The notes beneath the pieces were generated by a model, which worked only from the letters and a program-made list of their open reading frames with translations, was not told the DNA's origin and did not search any database. The translations under genes were made by a program, and so were the position numbers. From Chamaecrista fasciculata (taxonomy: Eukaryota > Streptophyta > Magnoliopsida > Fabales > Fabaceae): DNA of 64,000 nucleotides. The stretch covers positions 38,116 to 102,115 of the forward strand of contig QANZ01022934.1 of assembly GCA_003254925.1 (NCBI GenBank), written 5' to 3'. Shown here piece after piece: positions 22,593 to 34,160 of the stretch. Position 1 is the first letter of the stretch; every line of letters starts with the position of its first letter.

Positions 22593-24527
22593 CAACAACA
22601 ACAACAACCAAAGCCTTATCCCACTAGGTGGGGTCGGCTATATGGATCAACTGACGCCAACGTGTTCTATCCTTGCACATATCAACCGTAAGGTTATTGA
22701 TAGCTAGATCTTTCCGAATAGTTTCTTGGATAGTTTTCTTTGGTCTTCCCCTTCCTTGGATTATAGGATTCTCTAAAGGTCTTCTTTGCACATTCCCAAA
22801 CCACCTAAGGCGTGTTTCGACCAATTTCTCAATGATAAATGCCACACCAACATCCTCTCTGATGACCTCATTCTTGATCTTATCCTTAATAGTACAACCA
22901 CACATTCAATGAAGCATTCTCATCTCAGTAACGCTGAATTTTTGCTCATGCTGTCCTTTTATCGCCCAACATTCGGTACCATACAATAGAGCGAGTCTTA
23001 TTGCCGTGCGGTAAAATTTTCCTTTTAGTTTAATCGGCACTTTTTTATCACAAATAACTCCTGAGGCCTTTCTCCACTTCATCCACCCTGCCTGAATCCT
23101 GTGGTTAACATCCTCTTCTATTTCCCCTTTGCTTTGCAATATCGTTCCCAAATACCAAGTTTCACAATATCTGTAGGATCCCCTTCTTTGCCACTAAACT
23201 TACACGCCATAAACTCTGTCTTACTTCTACTGATACGAAAACCGTAAGTCTCCAAAGCTTGTCTCCACCTTTCTAGTGTTGCATTGACTTCGTCTTTGGA
23301 GTCTCCGACCAAGACAATGTCATCAGCAAAAAGCATGCACCTTAGTGCCGCCTCTTGTATATGCTCAGTGAGTACATCTAGCACCACATTAAAGAGGTAT
23401 GGGCTCAGAGCGGAGCCTTGATGAAGTCCTATGGTAATAGGAAAATCCCTCGTCGCTCCACTCTGTGTTCTCACACAAGTTGTGACCCCGTTATACATGT
23501 CCTGAATCACCCGTATATAAGTCACACGAACTCCTTTCTTCTCCAAAGCCTTCCATAAAACATCCATTGGTACTCTATCATAAGCCTTTTCTAAATCCAT
23601 GAAAACCATGTAAAGATCTTTATGAGCTCTCTGATATCTTTCCATCAATCGTCTCAGTAAGTATATGTTTTCTATGGTAGACCTTCCTGGCATGAAACCA
23701 AATTGATTTTCAGAAATACGTGTCTCAGCCCTCAACCTCCTCTTAATAATCTTCTCCCATAATTTCATAGTATGACTCATGAGTTTGATCCCCTTGTAGT
23801 TCTCGCAGTTCTGTATATCACCCTTGTTTTTGTAGACAGGAATAAGGGTACTCTTACTCCATTCATCCGGCATGTTCTTGGAACGCAAAATTACATTGAA
23901 AAGTTTGGTTAGCAAACTCACCCCCTTGCTTCCTAAACTTTTCCACACCTCAATTGGTAGATTATCCGGTCCCACTGCTTTCCCAATATCCATCCTTCTC
24001 AGAGCTTGTACTATTTCGTGCTCTTGAATTCTGCGATAAAAGCTGTAGTTGAGGTCCTCTTCATTACTTATTTCATTTGTATTGTAACCTGTCGTCTGTC
24101 CCTCGTTGAAGAGTTTGTGAAAATAATCCTTCCATCTATCTTGAATGTCATGATCCTTAACCAAGATTTTACCCTCCTCATCCTTGATGCATTTCACTTG
24201 ATCAATATCTCTTGTCTTACGCTCTCTACTCTTAGCAAGTTTGAAGACTTTTCTCTCTCCATCTTTAGTCTCGAGAGCCTGATAAAACCCTTCATAAGCT
24301 TGGTTTCTTGCCTCAGTCACTGTCTTCTTAACATCTTTCTTAGTTGCTTTATAATTCTCCCAGCTTTCACTATTTCTTGTAGCTTGTCATTCTTTAAAAC
24401 ATTTTCGCTTAACCTGAACCTTATCTTGTATGCTTCCATCCTACCACCATGATTCTTTTCCTTTAGGCCCAACACCTCGTGAGATACCCACAATTTTAGT
24501 CACAACCAACCTAACACTTTCAACCAA
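22593..24527 (-). mobile_element. RTE-clade non-LTR retrotransposon (LINE), 5'-truncated, decayed
   Basis: Minus-strand reverse transcriptase. The main frame (24320 down to 23118) has GKAVGPDNLPIEVWKSLG, the STLIPVYKNKGDIQNCENYK block, QFGFMPGRSTIENIYLLR, FMDLEKAYDRVPMDVLW and the catalytic CMLFADDIVLVG. A frameshift/deletion at about 23155-23165 moves to the frame with [20 protein letters not shown] and [20 protein letters not shown]. An in-frame TGA at about 22906-22908 then interrupts before MCGCTIKDKIKNEVIREDVG and RWFGNVQRRP. There is no RNase H domain, as in RTE elements. The 3' tail is (TGT)n on the minus strand (ccacggcata-caacaacaac). The target duplication CCTTACTCCACGGCATA is 17 bp and perfect (22576-22592; 24528-24544). 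The endonuclease domain is missing. Confidence 0.93.
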
Positions 24528-24860
24528 CCTTACTCCACGGCATAACAAAATCAAATTTCAAAGTTGGATCTTCTTTGACCATTTTCCTCAATATAATCAT
24601 ATAAATTTTATAAGATTGGCTTCATTAACCAATAATAATTTTGGATTAATTTGCATCCATTGATTAAGGTGTAGGAGGGGCGTCACTATCCACGGGCATT
24701 GCTAAACTTTCGAACAACGAATTGAATATCAAAATTATTTCATTATGCTGTTCCTTCTTCAAAATATATTAATGTAGACTATGCCTTTTTTGGGAAAAAA
24801 AATGAAGGGCATGGCTTTCTTTTTTTTTTTTGTCTAAGTATGGCTCACTAATAAAATATT

Positions 24861-25233
24861 TACTTTTCACAAATATGAAAGTATATTTTTAACTTTAAAA
24901 ATATTTTTAAATTTTCAAATATCTTATTATCATGGATTGATTAGCCAACATTGAATTTAGACAATATGTAAAACCATTTTGAAAACTCTTTTTTTTTTCT
25001 AATTTTTCGTTTTATTTTTGTACCTTTTAAACTTTGCTACTTAATTCTGGGCCTTATTGACATCTGTTGGGCCAGGTCTATGCTGGTCCTTCTATATATA
25101 TAATTACAAAAGAAATCAAATTTCCACCTAAAACAAATTACAATTTATTAATGAAGGATAAGTTATATTTAAGAGGCAACCTACTATGTCTATACGGTAT
25201 TTTTAATTTAGATCGAATCAATTAATTAGTTTT
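24861..25233 (+). repeat. 373-bp near-identical repeat, copy 2
   Basis: Partner of 21755-22127 at an offset of 3106 bases; see that entry. Confidence 0.85.
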
Positions 25234-25429
25234 TAATTAGTCAAATCTGAATTAATCGTTTACTTTAAACACCAAGTAGGCAACAATAAAAACAAAAAGA
25301 AACTAGTACATTTTAGGCCTTAGGAGAAATAGAAACATCTTAAATTATTTGAAAATTTATTTCTAGTGTCATCTTGTCCTCATATATACATTAGTTCATA
25401 TATATCTCTATATTATTTATAATGGTATG

Positions 25430-26110
25430 TATATGTGGACGCAGGCAGGGACTATACAAAATTCATTCACTATTGGATAAGTTTGCAAATTGAGATTGCA
25501 GATGCAGTAGCGCTATGGTCATTGTGGTTGCAGATGTTGCAATATAGGTTGCGATCATTGCGGGTGTGTCTTTGTCGGTCTGATGCAGGTTGTGGACTGC
25601 AATTTACAAACTTTCTATTGGGACTCTTGTTTTAAGCCATGAACGTGAGGTGCCACGGAGGAGCAAATCAAGGCATTTAACCATCTCGGTGGTTGGATTG
25701 GATAGTAAGATTGTCTTGATCAAATTGGTTGGCTTGATTAGATCAGTCTACGGAAGCTTGATTGCTGCCTCTCATGTTGAGCTCTACGCTCCTGTTTCTT
25801 CTCTTCACTATTATATTCTTTCAAATTAATTAGTCACACACAAACATGCATATATACTCAACTCTATTATATATTATTGAATAATGAATATATACATACG
25901 TACATGTTATAGGAGGAGCCATCGTAGTAGTTAGTGGCAAGGACTCGATCAAAGAAAGAGCTAGCCCGATCAATACAAGAGTTGGAGGAGACGAAACAAC
26001 TTTTGAAAGATACAAGACAATAGTTGCATGAAACAAGGCAGAGTGTGAGCACCACAAATTTGTTGATGCAACTGTTCGAACGATTGAGTATCATCAACTT
26101 ATCTCCGCAA
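25430..26110 (+). pseudogene. AHL (PPC domain) gene relic, copy E, split by a small MITE
   Basis: After the MITE, one frame reads HEREVPRRSKSRHLTISVVG followed by LDSKIV, then diverges, regaining YGSLIAASHVELYAPV near 25745-25800 (compare LITASPVQV in copy A). A block downstream of an intron-like gap (25915-26045) matches the coiled-coil-like block of copy D but is frameshifted. Not functional. Confidence 0.6.
25477..25614. mobile_element. Small MITE, 138 bp, inside AHL relic E
   Basis: Imperfect terminal inverted repeats: ATAAGTTTGCAAATTG at the left; the right end is AAAGTTTGTAAATTG on the other strand. Flanked by CTATTGG on both sides (25470-25476; 25615-25621). Copies A and D have no insertion here, which supports a real transposition. 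The superfamily is uncertain; hAT is possible with one degenerate base of an 8-bp duplication. Confidence 0.7.
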
Positions 26111-27520
26111 GCCCTCCTTCTTCATAAATCGCAGTCATTTTTGCCTAAATGTTTTTGTAAGAGAAATTAAAGTGGTGAATAAAACACTTATCTCTATAGA
26201 TTATTAGTGATATATAGATTATAAAAAAATGTGTTTACCTTTGGTACATCATTGATTTGATATGTAGAAATCATATTTGTCTTCTATGTATTAGCTTTAT
26301 CTTCATCACCATCTTTATCATTCTCTTCCATTGCTAACACCTCTATATTAATAGAAGAACAAAACTCCTAAATCTTACACAAACATTGAGTTATTTGCCG
26401 CTGGCTGGTTGATGGACTAGTTGTAAAGAAGTTTATATAGTACAGGAAACGATTTAGGGCTAACTATGATACAATGAATCTAGACTAAAATAAAACATTC
26501 GAGAGTCTTCTCACATTTGTCGTATCTGCAACGTTATTGAATTATTGTGATCGTTCTAAAGTTTTCTATATTTGTAGAATATCATAATTTTACCATTTAT
26601 TTTTCACGAATATGGAAGAATATTTTTAACTTCAAAAAAATTTAAATTTTCAAATATCATATTATCATGGATTAATAAGCCAACGTTGAATTTAGACAAC
26701 ATATAAAACCATTCTAGAAACTTTTTTTTTTCTCATTTTTCGTTTTATTTTTGTACTTCTTAAACTTTGCTACTTAATCCTGGGCCTTATTGACATCGGT
26801 TGGGCCACGTCTATGCCGGTCCTTGTATGTATATATAATTACAAAAGAAATCAAATTCCCCCCTAAAACAAGTTATAATTTATGAATGAAGGATAAGTTA
26901 TATTTAAGATGCAACTTACTATGTCTATGTGGTACCTTAATTTATATCAAATAACTAATTAATTCTTAAATAGTCAAAATATATGATTTGATTCTTAAAA
27001 TATTTAATTATAAACTATTTGATTTCTAGTGATAATTTGGCCCTTGAATTTGAATTAATTTTATAATTTTTAGTCCCTAAATTTGTACTAAAGTAATACT
27101 ATTTGGTCTCTAAATTTAAACTAAATTTATATTTATCAGTCCCTGAATTTGTACTAAATTTATATTATTCGGTCTCTAGATTTCACTCAGAAACCAAATC
27201 GTTGACAATTACAATAATTTAGAGGCTGAGTAATATATTTTGATTTTTCAAGGACTGATTAATTGACTCAAATAAATTTATAGACTAAATTATTATTTTT
27301 CTCTATATTCTATTAGTGGGAGATCCTTACTCCACGGCATAACAAAATCAAATTTCAAAGTTGGACCTTCATTCTTTGACCATTTTCTTCAATGTAATCA
27401 TATAAATTATATAAGATATGCTTCTTCATTAACCAATATTAATTTTGGATTAATTTGCATCCATTGATTAAGGTGTAGGAGGGGCGTCACTATCCACGGG
27501 CATTGCTAAACTTTCGAACA

Positions 27521-27986
27521 ACGAATTGAATATCAAAATCAATGTATTTTAATTTGTCTCCCTAACATACAATACAACGTTTGGCTCCAAATTAAATTTG
27601 GTAGCTCCGAAGCTATTGTCATGCACGAGAATTTATTCAACAATCAGGTTCTTTAATTTGTTTGTCGACCAGATTCTATTTTTGTTTTAACTTAACTGCC
27701 ACATACTAACAAATGTTTTTTAATATATACTTGGACAAAGAAAAACCAGAATTTAGGGAGAAGAATGCATTGGTTTATAGTGTATATAGAAATCAGAAAA
27801 GTGGGAAACAAAGATCGAAAAATCTGGGAGAGACTACTACACCACGTGTTTCAACAGTACTCAATATTCATTCATATTCATTCGTGCGTCTTCCTTGTTT
27901 CAAGGCCCTAAGTTGATGTCTTTTCAAGTTATTCAATTCCTTTATTAACTTTCACAAATCATAATATATTAATATAATATATAAAC
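27521..27986. other. AT-rich intergenic, no gene
   Basis: No homology or coding pattern recognised. Confidence 0.4.
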
Positions 27987-28442
27987 GTCAAAATCTCAAA
28001 TTGATCACAAATGTATGGTGTAAATTTTAAATTGGTTTTAAATTTTTTATTTATTTCATATTGATCTTACATATTTTTAAAATTATTTAAATTGGTTCTA
28101 AACCCATTTCTAGATTAAAAAAGAACTCTTCAAGATTTAACATATAATTTGTTGGGCATCTAAACTTGAAATAAAAAAGATGCGGTCAATTTTGCTTGTT
28201 TGACTATGAAACATATGACCCACTTTAAATACTTGATTTGACCTCGTTTGTTGACAATTTGACAATCTCAACTAGATAAAGAAAGTACTCGTCAAAAACA
28301 ACTTTTAACTCTAGATTTATGACACTTGGACTTGAAAGGAGAGAGATATGATTGGTTTGAGACCAATTTGAGAAATTATAAGAATATATAGGACCAATTT
28401 GAAACTTACCCCATATATTTAGGACCAATTTGAAGTTTTGAC
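27987..28442. mobile_element. Fold-back MULE-MITE-like element, 456 bp
   Basis: Left arm GTCAAAATCTCAAATTGATC pairs with the right end, which reads GTCAAAACTTCAAATTGGTC on the other strand; further 'aaattggt' phrases continue both arms. Flanks are TA-rich (ATATAAAC / ATATATAT), so a target duplication is only weakly supported. It lies just upstream of the MAKR-like gene. Confidence 0.6.
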
Positions 28443-28532
28443 ATATATATATATTGATGAACTCTGTTTTGTTTCTAGAAGGTCTTTCACAAATTATCAT
28501 TAAAGCATTTCAATCTTCGGTTGGATTTCCCT

Positions 28533-28542
28533 GTATATAAGC
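28533..28542 (+). promoter_or_regulatory. Probable TATA box of the MAKR-like gene
   Basis: 'tgtatataag' about 55 bases upstream of the ATG at 28590. Motif and spacing only. Confidence 0.4.
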
Positions 28543-28589
28543 ATGTAATGTAGTGTAACCCCACATAAGCTAAGTGTGCACACACAGTC

Positions 28590-30294
28590 ATGGAGTGTGG
28601 AGAAATAGAAGAGAATGATAATGAAGATTCATTCATCGAAATAGAGGTTGACCCTTGTGGTTCCAATGAGGTAGATGATAATGAGAAGGAAAAGAGCAAC
28701 AACAACAACAACAACAACAACCTTAAGGTCATCGAAGAAAGCAATAATGGGGAATTTGAGCTTCTTCGCATTTCAATTTCATCAACCATTAATCCAATTA
28801 TTCCACTCCCACTTTTGCATCATCATCATCACACTAATACTAGTAGTATTGTTGATCATCATCACTCTCACCCTAAGACTTGTGCTTTTCATGTTCCTCC
28901 ATCATCATCACCACCATCATCACTTGTGAACTGTACTACTAATTCTTCTTCTCCACCCCTCAACAACTATCATTCTGGTCTCATCAATCAACCTACACTA
29001 CTGCTCAACGCCTATGGTAACAACATGGACCTGCGCTACAGTACTAGGTTAGTAAATAACTTCCCTTGATATTTTAGTCCATAAATTATATAGGCTCTTG
29101 ATTTTTTGAAATTCTTTGTTTAGTTTCAACAAATTTATGATTCCTTACAAATGTTGAACTTGATTGAAAATATGATGTTGATAAGGTTGAGCGAAATAAA
29201 TCTCACTTTGCTTATAATAACACTATATAAGGGAAACAGAGCTAATTTGAATATGTACCAAGTCAATACACTTTTAAACATTGTGTTATTTGGCTTCTAA
29301 CTTCTCTCATCTCTTGTATTTTAGAGTTTTTCTCTTATATTTTTGAAGTATAAAAAGTTTAGTTAAATAGGTGCTCTGAAAGAGTGTGACTTTGTAAATA
29401 AGTTGTGATATAAAAAAATTTACATAATATTTTTTTTAGTTGTCTTTTGACGACTGTCATAATTTTTTTTATTTGAGATTTTCACTTTAATTTCTTTGTA
29501 TTGTAATAATAGTACTATTCTATTTTATTTCTCTAGTTCCTAGAATGACTAAATTAAATTGAGTCACAATTTTTTGGATATTAAATAAAATAATTTCCAA
29601 GACTAAAATAATAGCGCCCAGTGGCCCGCATAATGAAAGGGTTAAATTGATACTTTACTCTGAATTTGTTTGCTTTTTGTTAATACTTAGTAGTAATTAA
29701 GGTAGCAAGTATGTATATGATGGTGTGTGATGGATTGACAGCACTACAAGGAAAGAAGGAAGCATGAGAAGAAGAAATGGATCAGGAATGATGAAACTAT
29801 TAATAAAGTGTCGAGTTATAAAACTGGGGACACTGTTAGCATCGCTTGTAAAGCCACGAGGCACCAGCCAAGACAAGAAAGCAACAATAAGCAGATCAAA
29901 ATCCAGAGCTAATATTCTTCAATGTTATGACAAGACCATGGTCATTGATCCCCATGAAACAAGAAAAACCAAGCATTATTACTTGGACTTGGACAATAAT
30001 ATAAACACTAACAAAAGATCCAAATCATCGTCTTCGTCGTCATCTTCTTCATGTTCTTCAGTGGTGGAGATAGATTTGAGTGCACTCAGTCTCAGAGGCA
30101 TCTTCAGCAGTAGTAGTTCTGGTCATCATAAAAAACGAAGCTCCAAAAGCAAAAGTTGCTCTACTTCTTGTGACACTTCACCTATTCATCAAGGATTTTC
30201 ATTAACCTCTGGTGATCACAACACCAATATTCAAGCTGCTATTGCCTATTGCAAGACTTCACTTGGACAGACTACTTCTGATTTCTCTTTCTGA
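28590..30294 (+). CDS. MAKR/BKI1-like membrane-associated kinase regulator, two exons, 336 aa
   Basis: Exons 28590-29047 and 29742-30294 are joined by a GT-AG intron (donor GTTAGT, acceptor TTGACAG) that keeps the frame; 1011 nt in total. MAKR proteins are plasma-membrane-tethered, largely disordered regulators of receptor kinases (brassinosteroid and related signalling). Seen here: an acidic N-terminus with DSFIEIEVDP (residues 14-23), Asn and His repeats (NNNNNNNN near 38-45; HHHHH), Ser-rich low complexity, basic stretches (MRRRNG, KCRVIKLG, KKRSSKSKSC) that could bind acidic lipids, VVEIDLSALSLRGIF, and the C-terminal NIQAAIAYCKTS (315-326), the best family hallmark. No transmembrane or catalytic domain. 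The call rests on the termini and composition, so the exact subgroup is open. Confidence 0.78.
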
Positions 30295-30737
30295 AACTTC
30301 TTACTTTTCCTTAATTAATTATCAGGCGATGATATATAGAGGTAGGATGTTGGGCATCTCAATTGTTCATTGTTGGATTTATGTTTTTTGGTCTTAGATT
30401 TGTGCTATATAAACCTCCTTAAAAAGAAATTGGATTCTCCGAAATTAACTTCTCTAGAGTTCAATGCATTTAGGCAATTTTTAGTCGTCTAATTTCGTGC
30501 TCACCATTGAGATCTTGACATGTGGCGACTCATTTAGTAAGCAACTCCACAGAACCTCTAAATGTAGAGGATCGAGGTCGCATTAAAAAAGATATATCCA
30601 ATAATAGAAAGGTGAGATGTCCTAGTACACTACCTCTCTGTAGTTTTCTCCAAGTAATAAATACTGGGATACTAAAGTAAATGAGATAAAAAAAAAAAGA
30701 TTGAGGTCAAACTATAGTTTTTAATATTTTACTACTA
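30295..30737. other. 3' flank of the MAKR-like gene, no gene
   Basis: AT-rich; a probable 3'UTR of the upstream gene. Nothing else recognised. Confidence 0.4.
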
Positions 30738-31013
30738 CTCCCTCCGGTTCTGAATATCTGGTGTTTTAGAAAATCATTTTTGTTCCAAAATATCTGATGT
30801 TTTATAAATTCAAGAGAGCATTAATTATTTTTTTTTATCATTCTACCCCTATTAAATATAGTAGAATCATAAATGTATAAACATTTTTAAAGTAATTTAA
30901 TAGGGATAGTTTAGTCATTTTACTTCATTTTTCTCTTCATTCTATGTTGGCTAATCATTTCCTTAATATGTGTGTAGAAACCTTAAACATCAGATATATA
31001 GAACCGGATGGAG
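30738..31013. mobile_element. Stowaway (Tc1/mariner) MITE, 276 bp
   Basis: Starts CTCCCTCCGGTTCTGAATAT and ends ATATAGAACCGGATGGAG. These are inverted repeats with the classic Stowaway consensus, flanked by TA on each side (30736-30737; 31014-31015). AT-rich interior, no coding capacity. Confidence 0.9.
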
Positions 31014-31437
31014 TATATGATATGCACAACTTTTTTAGATTATTTTTATTTAAGTGGAGAAATTTTTATTCTTTGCAAATGAATTGCAAAATGAATAAGT
31101 GATTATTAGTTAATTACTCTTTATGAGTTACCCTCTTAAGGGCTTGCTTATTAAATGAATGACAGACCATGATAAACACATAAAATAACTACAGTAGACA
31201 AACAGAAAGAAGGCCCGTGGTCGAGTTAAAAAAACTTCAATTTTGTTTCACCACTTTAAACACATAATATGCTCCAAGAATATCTTACTACTTTCACTCA
31301 TACGATTCAATGATCTCAGAAAAATCATTATTAAAATAGAAAGGACCAATAAAATGACTTTGCCTCATATTTTGTTATAATTTATATCTCTACACAAAAA
31401 ATAAAATGATACTAAATTATGGTGAAAAAATGAGAAA
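31014..31437. other. AT-rich spacer, no gene
   Basis: Nothing recognised. Confidence 0.4.
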
Positions 31438-33440
31438 ACTAGCAATCCGATCCCTGAATTTTGGACGCTTTGACTAATAGGTCCCTGAATTATCCGAATT
31501 GTACAAGCCGGCCCCCAAATTTTAAAACGCCATACTAATAGGTACTTCTGTCATATTGCCGTTACAAAAAAGCTGACTGTACATAACAGACGCTGATGTG
31601 TCCCATTATGTTCACGTCAGCACTCGTTATCTACAAAAAAAAAAAGTTGTCGTATCAATAAAAAAGCGACACATCAGATTTTCGTCATTACACTAATAGG
31701 TCCCTGATCCATTTTTATTCTTTTATTCTCAATTCTCACTCTTTTTATCATTTTCATTCATTTTAGTCCCAAATCCCCAAAATAAAATTGTAAAGTGTCC
31801 CAAAACTCTTCTAAACATTCCAATTTAGTCCTTAAAAATATTAAAACCCTAAACCCCAAACCCCAAACCCCATACCCTAAACCTTAGAACCTTTAAAAAA
31901 AAGTCTGAGCTGTACAATTAGGTCTCTGACCCATTTTTATCCCATTATTCCAATTTTCCCCTCTTTTTCATCATCTTCATTCATTTTAATCCCAAATCCT
32001 CAAAATAAATTTGTAAAGTGTCCCAAAACTTTTCCAAACATTCCAATTTAGTCATTAAAAATATTAAAAACCTTAAATCCTAAAACCCTAAACCCTAAAT
32101 CCCTAAAACTTTAAAAAAAAAAATTAATCTTCATCTTCATTCAATATAGTCCTTAAAAATATTAAAAACCATAAACCCCAACCCCTAAACCCTAAAACTT
32201 AAATCCCTAAACCCCCTAAAACTTAATTTTTTTAATCTTCATCTTCGTCTTCCCAATTTAACATAAATCCCTAATGTTTTTCATAAATCCCTAATCCCCT
32301 AATCATCATCATCTTCCTCTTTATTCAAAAAACCTCTCCCATGGTGGATTCCGCCTCGCCTCTCCCATATTCAAAATGACTACACTGTGCGTCGCCTCGC
32401 CTCTCTCATCATCATCCCTTATCCATATTCAATCTCAGAAGATCGAAAGAAAGCACGATTTCGCTTCGATTTTGAAATCAGTGTGAAATCATAGTGAAAT
32501 TTGAAAAGTTACATAGACATTCTGTGTTGCTCTGAAATCGCAATGAGGGAAGGAGAGTTTTGCGATAGAAGGTGAAGAGTTGATAAATTGGGGAAAAGTT
32601 GAGGATGGAAAAGAAGATAGTGACAGTACTAGATGAACCGATGAAGATGATGATGTACAGATGAGAAGACGAAAAAGATGAAGATGAGAAAAAAAAATTT
32701 AGGGAGTTTGGCGATTAAAAAAAATAGGGATTTATGTTAAATTGGGAAGAGGAAGAAGAAGATTAAAAAAAAATATTTAAGTTTTAAGGTTTAGGGTTTT
32801 TAATATTTTTAAGGACTAAATTGGATGAAGATGAAGATTAAAAAAATTAAGTTTTAGGGTTTAGGGTTTTTAATATTTTTAAAGACTAAATTGGAATGTT
32901 TTGAAGAGTTTTGGAACACTTTACAATTTTTTTTTAGAATTTGAGACTAAAATGAATGAAGGTGACGAAAAAGAGGGGGAATTGAGAATAATGAGATAAA
33001 AATGGGTAAGGGACCTAATAGTACAACTCAGATTTTTTTTTTAAAAATTTTAGGGTTTAGGGTTTAAGGTTTGAGGTTTGGAGTTTGGAGTTTAGGGTTT
33101 AGGGGTTTAGGATTTGGGTTTAAGGTTTTTAATACTTTTAAGGACTAAATTGGAATATTTGGAAGAATTTTGAGACACTTTACAATTTTATTTTAAGGAT
33201 TTGTGACTCAAATGAATGAAGATGATGAAAAAGAGGGTGAATTGAGAAGAATAGAATAAAAATGGGTCAGAGACCTATAAGTGCAATAACGAAATGCTGA
33301 TGTGTCGTTTTTTATTGACGTGACAACTATTTTTTTTGTTTAATTTTAAGATGACGAGTAGTAACGTGGACATAATGGGACACATCAGCATTTGTTATGT
33401 ATACGTTGATTTTTTTTTAATGACAATATGACATCTGTTA
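31438..33440. mobile_element. Large fold-back (MULE-like) element with telomere-like repeats, ~2 kb
   Basis: Long inverted arms: 31545-32270 pairs with about 32700-33430. Examples are 'gacgctgatgtgtcccatta' against 'taatgggacacatcagc', and 'aatttaacataaatccctaa' against 'ttagggatttatgttaaatt'. Both arms contain runs of CCCTAAA-type units (31849-31885, 32075-32105, 32160-32215; as TTTAGGG at 32785-32800, 32853-32865 and 33050-33125). The core (32330-32690) is less repetitive ('ccgcctcgcctctcccata'). The outermost ~100 bases of the left arm have no partner, so the right end is truncated near 33440. Confidence 0.7.
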
Positions 33441-33449
33441 TGCTTATTT

Positions 33450-34160
33450 TCATGTTACTTTTTCTTTTCTATTTTAAGTTTTTAATATTTAGTAAAATTT
33501 ATAATAATTTATTCTATTTTCTAAAATTATTGAAATTTTTCTATAAATTTTGACATTTCAATAAATAATATTAATAAACAAATATAAACTTCCAAAATAA
33601 AATAAAAAAATTATTATTTTAAGAATTTATTGTCCGCTTTAAAGGTTTATACCAAATATATCATTAATCTTAATAGAATAAATTAATCTTAATAAACAAA
33701 TATAACATTAATCTTAATAATATTTTTATTTTTATTTTAGAGGTTTATATTTACTTATTAAAATCATTAATCATTTATTTTTGGTACAATCAGTAATAAT
33801 TCTGATTATTATATGGAGAAGATTTAGAAAAACCTTATAACAAACATATAAGAAACTTTACCTAATTTTTTTTTAGCCAAAAATTTGTTCCTTATTATAT
33901 CTCAAATTTTATATTTCTAAGATGATTTATTACTTCTTAAAAAGTTCAAAGAAAATTCAAATCAAATGATCTTATAGGAACTCGGAAGGAGACAAAAGCT
34001 TAGCGCCGCCCAAACTAGAGTAGAGTGTATTAAGTTGAAAATTGGAGCAAACGATACCTGAATCCTAAAATTTTGACAGAGACTGATAACAACCAACGTG
34101 AAAGATCCAGCAATGATGGAGAGAGCGATTTGGACCGTGATTCTCGTAGTGATAAGCAGC
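33450..34160 (+). pseudogene. Duplicate of the P450 promoter and first codons, broken at 34160
   Basis: Matches about 35850-37105 upstream of and into CYP714-like exon 1 ('ggaactcggaaggagacaaa', 'gaatcctaaaattttgacag', then ATGATGGAGAGAGCGATTTG). It encodes MMERAIWTVILVVISS and stops matching at the 'gataagcagc' codons. The paralogous stretch 36250-36675 is an element inserted only in the functional copy. L1-derived sequence begins immediately after the break. Confidence 0.85.

Larger units (their letters stand above)
24545..27520 (+). repeat. End of module copy D, then AHL-module copy E
   Basis: 24545-24720 resumes copy D after the RTE ('acaaaatcaaatttcaaagttgg'). 24861-25233 is the near-identical 373-bp repeat. 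Copy E follows with flank, AHL relic and the 'gtggtgaataaaacactta' (26173), 'gctggctggttgatgga' (26401), 'ctgggccttattgacat' (26779) and 'gtgggagatccttactccac' (27316) blocks. The last holds the empty RTE site. The 'ggaggggcgtcactatccac' block occurs at 24674 and 27478, marking the module's right side. Confidence 0.65.

Noticed and set aside
31849-32215. CCCTAAA runs as a true interstitial telomere
   Set aside because: Units are few, degenerate and mirrored in both arms of a fold-back element, so element sequence is a better explanation.
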